From assembly GCA_937872165.1 (NCBI GenBank), contig CALMOR010000045.1, forward strand, positions 12,941 to 46,721: DNA of 33,781 nucleotides, written 5' to 3'. Below, piece after piece: positions 32,235 to 33,781 of this stretch (position 1 is the first letter of the stretch; every line of letters begins with the position of its first letter). The position numbers and the translations under genes were made by a program. The stretch is from an uncultured Burkholderiales bacterium (GTDB lineage Bacteria > Pseudomonadota > Gammaproteobacteria > Burkholderiales > Burkholderiaceae_D). The notes beneath the pieces were generated by a model. That model saw only the letters and a list, made by a program, of their open reading frames with translations, had not been told where the DNA came from and ran no database searches.

Positions 32235-33046
32235 CGCGTGAAGACCGGCACCTGGTCGTCCCGAGCCGGTCGATAGTTGGCCTGGTAGTGCGCTGCGACC
32301 CGGGCCGACACCGACGCATGATCGGGATGGTTGGGATTGCGGTAGGCCTCGCTTCTCTCCACGTGGCTGATGTCGATCGCCCGCGGCCCGTTAGGCTGCT
32401 GCGGTGCGGTGTCCTCACCTATCTCGGCGCCGATGCGCGCGAAGGTCTTGATGAACGACGGGTCGTTGCCGTATCGCTGCAGCAACCCGTCCGCGTCCGC
32501 GTGTGACCCCCCGAAGGCCACCACGGCGTTGACGGCCCGATTGATGTTCAACTTGAAGTCCCTGTCGCTCGGCCATTCGGCCCGCAGCGCCTCAATTGCG
32601 GCAGCCTGGTCGAAGCGGTGCACATCCTTTGCGAGCGCCGGCATGGTGTCGAGGAATTCACCCATCACGCCGTTGAACTGGCTCGGCGTGAGGCCCATCG
32701 CGAAGGCCTTGGCGCGAAAGCTCTTGAGCATGTCCTCGCCGAAAGCTTCGACGAACGGCTTGTGTTCTTCCCTCACGTCGAGCGCGTACTCGTCGACGGT
32801 CGCTGGCCTGGTGTCGCCCATGCCCAGCCTCCGCTCGAGCGCCGCACGCGCCTCTTCGCCTTTCCGCAACGTCGCGTCGAGATCGATCGATCCGTCCTCC
32901 TTCTGGACGCGCGTCTTCGCTGGCAGGAACGAGTAGTCGGGGCCGGTCGGAGAACCGAGGATCGCCGCTGGATTGGCCGCTACTGTCGTGTCGGTCGTCT
33001 CGCCCGCCGCCGCTGGCGCCAAGGTATCGCTGCTGTTCGTCGTCAC
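32231..33046 (-). CDS. Phage scaffolding-like (capsid assembly) protein
   Basis: This is a 271-residue protein. After a disordered Ala/Thr-rich N-terminus comes DYSFLPAKTRVQKEDGSIDLDATLRKGEEARAALERRLG, then P-A-T-V-DEYALDVRE and the helix FRAKAFAMGLTPSQFNGVMGEFLD. This order is typical of podovirus and siphovirus scaffold or capsid-assembly proteins. The start is most likely GTG at 33046: GGAG lies 6 bases before it and its GTGA overlaps the stop of the upstream small gene. An ATG at 33058 lacks a ribosome site. A scaffold is normally followed by the major capsid gene, but none follows here, so the function should be held loosely. Confidence 0.66.
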   Translation of the reverse strand: MTTNSSDTLAPAAAGETTDTTVAANPAAILGSPTGPDYSFLPAKTRVQKEDGSIDLDATLRKGEEARAALERRLGMGDTRPATVDEYALDVREEHKPFVEAFGEDMLKSFRAKAFAMGLTPSQFNGVMGEFLDTMPALAKDVHRFDQAAAIEALRAEWPSDRDFKLNINRAVNAVVAFGGSHADADGLLQRYGNDPSFIKTFARIGAEIGEDTAPQQPNGPRAIDISHVERSEAYRNPNHPDHASVSARVAAHYQANYRPARDDQVPVFTR

Positions 33047-33264
33047 TCGATGCTCCATCCGTTGTGGGTGAGGGTCCAGCGAACTAAATTGCCCGCTAAT
33101 GGCACGCGCTGCTCGCGGCGGCCGCGCTCGATCGCTGCCGTCAGCAGCTCCGGGGTGTTGACTCGGGCGCTGAAGAGGGAGAACGCACCATCGACCACAG
33201 GAAAGCCTGGCCCTTCGAACACCTCGTACCCTTCGCCCTCCAGGAACCTCACGACCATCCCCAT
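33043..33264 (-). CDS. Hypothetical small phage protein
   Basis: This is a 73-residue ORF starting MGMVVRFLEGEGYEVFEGPGFPVVDG and ending in a short basic/aromatic beta-like segment (LVRWTLTHNGWSIE). The ATG at 33264 is chosen because GGAG lies 8 bases upstream and the ATG overlaps the stop of the 26-codon ORF as TGATG. The frame extends further upstream but without a ribosome site. Family unknown. Its stop overlaps the GTG of the scaffold-like gene. Confidence 0.6.
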   Translation of the reverse strand: MGMVVRFLEGEGYEVFEGPGFPVVDGAFSLFSARVNTPELLTAAIERGRREQRVPLAGNLVRWTLTHNGWSIE

Positions 33265-33344
33265 CACGTCATCTCCGCGAAGAACGCCGCATACGGCACG
33301 AGGCTGTTCAAGAGCCGGCCGGGAATCCATTCGGTGATCGTCAT
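33264..33344 (-). CDS. 26-codon phage micro-ORF
   Basis: This is a very short ORF beginning MTITEWIPGRLLNSLVPY and ending FFAEMT. Its ATG overlaps the stop of the upstream gene (ATGA) and its TGA overlaps the start of the downstream gene (TGATG). This spacing is what a translated gene in a coupled array would have. The product would be a small amphipathic, hydrophobic-rich peptide. Because of its length it could also be a chance frame that merely keeps the ribosome moving between neighbours. Confidence 0.48.
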   Translation of the reverse strand: MTITEWIPGRLLNSLVPYAAFFAEMT

Positions 33345-33550
33345 GTCTTCAGTCCCTTGAAGAAGTCATCGGCGGTGTGGCCGTTTCTTAAATGCCGCTG
33401 CAGCGCCTGCATCAGCTCGTCGCGATGCCGCGCGTAGTCGGCGCGGGACCGCTTGAGCGCGATCGCCTTGATGCGCACGAGCATGTCGTGCGGGATGGCG
33501 GTCGCATCGAGCTGCGGCTGTGGAAAAGCGCGGGTGCGCGCGCGATACAT
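33341..33550 (-). CDS. Hypothetical small basic phage protein
   Basis: This is a 69-residue basic, helical ORF (IPHDMLVRIKAIALKRSRADYARHRDELMQALQRHLRNGHTADDFFKGLKT). I do not recognise it. The strongly charged helix could bind nucleic acid or a partner protein. An internal ATG at 33484 would give 47 residues. The stop overlaps the ATG of the 26-codon ORF. No ribosome site is obvious before 33550. Confidence 0.6.
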   Translation of the reverse strand: MYRARTRAFPQPQLDATAIPHDMLVRIKAIALKRSRADYARHRDELMQALQRHLRNGHTADDFFKGLKT

Positions 33551-33575
33551 GGCGGGGGTTTCCGGTGCAAGTCGT

Positions 33576-33781
33576 TCAGGGCAGCGTCGCAGCGCGTGCG
33601 ATCGCTTCCATGAGCAGACGCTGATAGGTGGCGCGCTGGGCCCGAGTAAAGTCCCGCGCCGGATCGGGCACGTGGGGCGACCATTCGCAGCACGCCATCG
33701 CCGCTTGCCCGGGAACGATCGGCGGAACCGTCACCTCGCACTTGAAGCCGCTGATGACGAAGGTCGTCGTCGTGGCGATGT
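33576..33781 (-). CDS. Phage protein, N-terminus beyond the window edge
   Basis: This open frame runs from the right edge to a TGA at 33578-33576. About 68 residues are visible, including TTTTFVISGFKCEVTVPPIVPGQ, CCEWSPHVPDPARDFTRAQRATYQRLLMEAI and an ALA-type end. Start codon and N-terminus are missing, although an in-frame ATG inside the visible part (MACCEWSPH) cannot be excluded. The ordered beta-then-helix pattern and the tight 25-bp spacing to the next gene support real coding. I do not recognise the family. Confidence 0.62.
   Translation of the reverse strand, partial: IATTTTFVISGFKCEVTVPPIVPGQAAMACCEWSPHVPDPARDFTRAQRATYQRLLMEAIARAATLP

Larger units (their letters stand above)
24115..33781. 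mobile_element. Prophage end adjacent to tRNA-Asn (continues past the right edge)
   Basis: Directly after the tRNA the gene content changes from conserved housekeeping genes to virion-type ORFs in one tightly overlapping minus-strand array, plus one + strand cargo gene. Base composition in the first 800 bp (the DUF4145 gene) is visibly less GC-biased than the host genes. Recognisable types are a scaffold-like protein, three large internal-virion/ejection-like proteins and a T7 gp14-like protein, suggesting a short-tailed (podovirus-like) phage. No integrase, terminase, portal or major capsid gene is visible, so only one end is present. Whether it is intact cannot be judged. Confidence 0.8.

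Noticed and set aside
24115..33781. CRISPR arrays, diversity-generating retroelement or insertion sequences in the accessory segment
   Set aside because: No regularly spaced repeats, no reverse transcriptase motif and no transposase-like ORF were seen.

Overview
The window is high-GC, densely coded bacterial chromosome. The gene content points to a betaproteobacterium, probably of the Burkholderiales/Rhodocyclales type: a hemC-hemD-hemX-hemY block, a complete iscRSUA-hscBA-fdx-iscX operon, an Anbu-type proteasome homologue and an NAD-type glutamate dehydrogenase. No species can be named from the sequence alone. About 24.1 kb of host chromosome is followed by about 9.7 kb of a different gene-dense segment that starts directly behind a tRNA-Asn gene and reads as one end of a prophage.

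Layout. 1-2014 (+): 3' part of a short-chain dehydrogenase, then an ACS-family MFS transporter. 2022-7554 (-): glutamate dehydrogenase, then hemC, hemD, hemX and hemY, spaced or overlapping tightly enough for one transcript. 7758-9593: Anbu (+) converging on a transglutaminase-like protein (-), with a hairpin between them. 9594-10067: no supportable gene. 10068-13247 (+): alpha/beta hydrolase, an OafA-type acyltransferase with SGNH domain, and a RidA-like protein. 13225-19776 (-): iscR-iscS-iscU-iscA-hscB-hscA-fdx-iscX followed by an MtfA-type M90 metallopeptidase. A promoter with a near-consensus IscR type 1 site precedes iscR, and a strong intrinsic terminator lies inside the operon between iscA and hscB. 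19886-22576 (-): low-molecular-weight protein tyrosine phosphatase and uvrB. 22787-24022 (+): class I aromatic/aspartate aminotransferase, whose 3' end carries the promoter of tRNA-Asn (24039-24114). The tRNA has its own intrinsic terminator.

Prophage segment (24115 to the right edge). First comes a solitary + strand gene for a zinc-ribbon DUF4145 protein. Everything else is on the minus strand and runs toward the tRNA: a partial ORF at the right edge, several very small overlapping ORFs (one of 26 codons), a scaffold-like protein, a small helical protein, three large proteins (683, 526 and 819 aa) resembling internal-virion/DNA-ejection proteins of short-tailed phages, a T7 gp14-like protein, and a Cys-rich 79-aa protein. 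Start/stop overlaps (ATGA, TGATG, TAATG, GTGA) link most of them. No integrase, capsid, portal or terminase gene is visible, so the other end of the element lies outside the window.

How the parts work together. The minus-strand host genes combine glutamate metabolism with tetrapyrrole synthesis and with Fe-S cluster assembly. IscR should tune the isc operon, and the internal terminator would set a high IscRSUA to low HscBA-Fdx ratio. The points most worth a second look are the isc attenuator, the Anbu/transglutaminase pair without its usual partners, the DUF4145 gene at the tRNA/prophage junction, and the phage ejection cassette with overlapping micro-ORFs. I found no CRISPR array, insertion sequence or clearly new multi-gene system.
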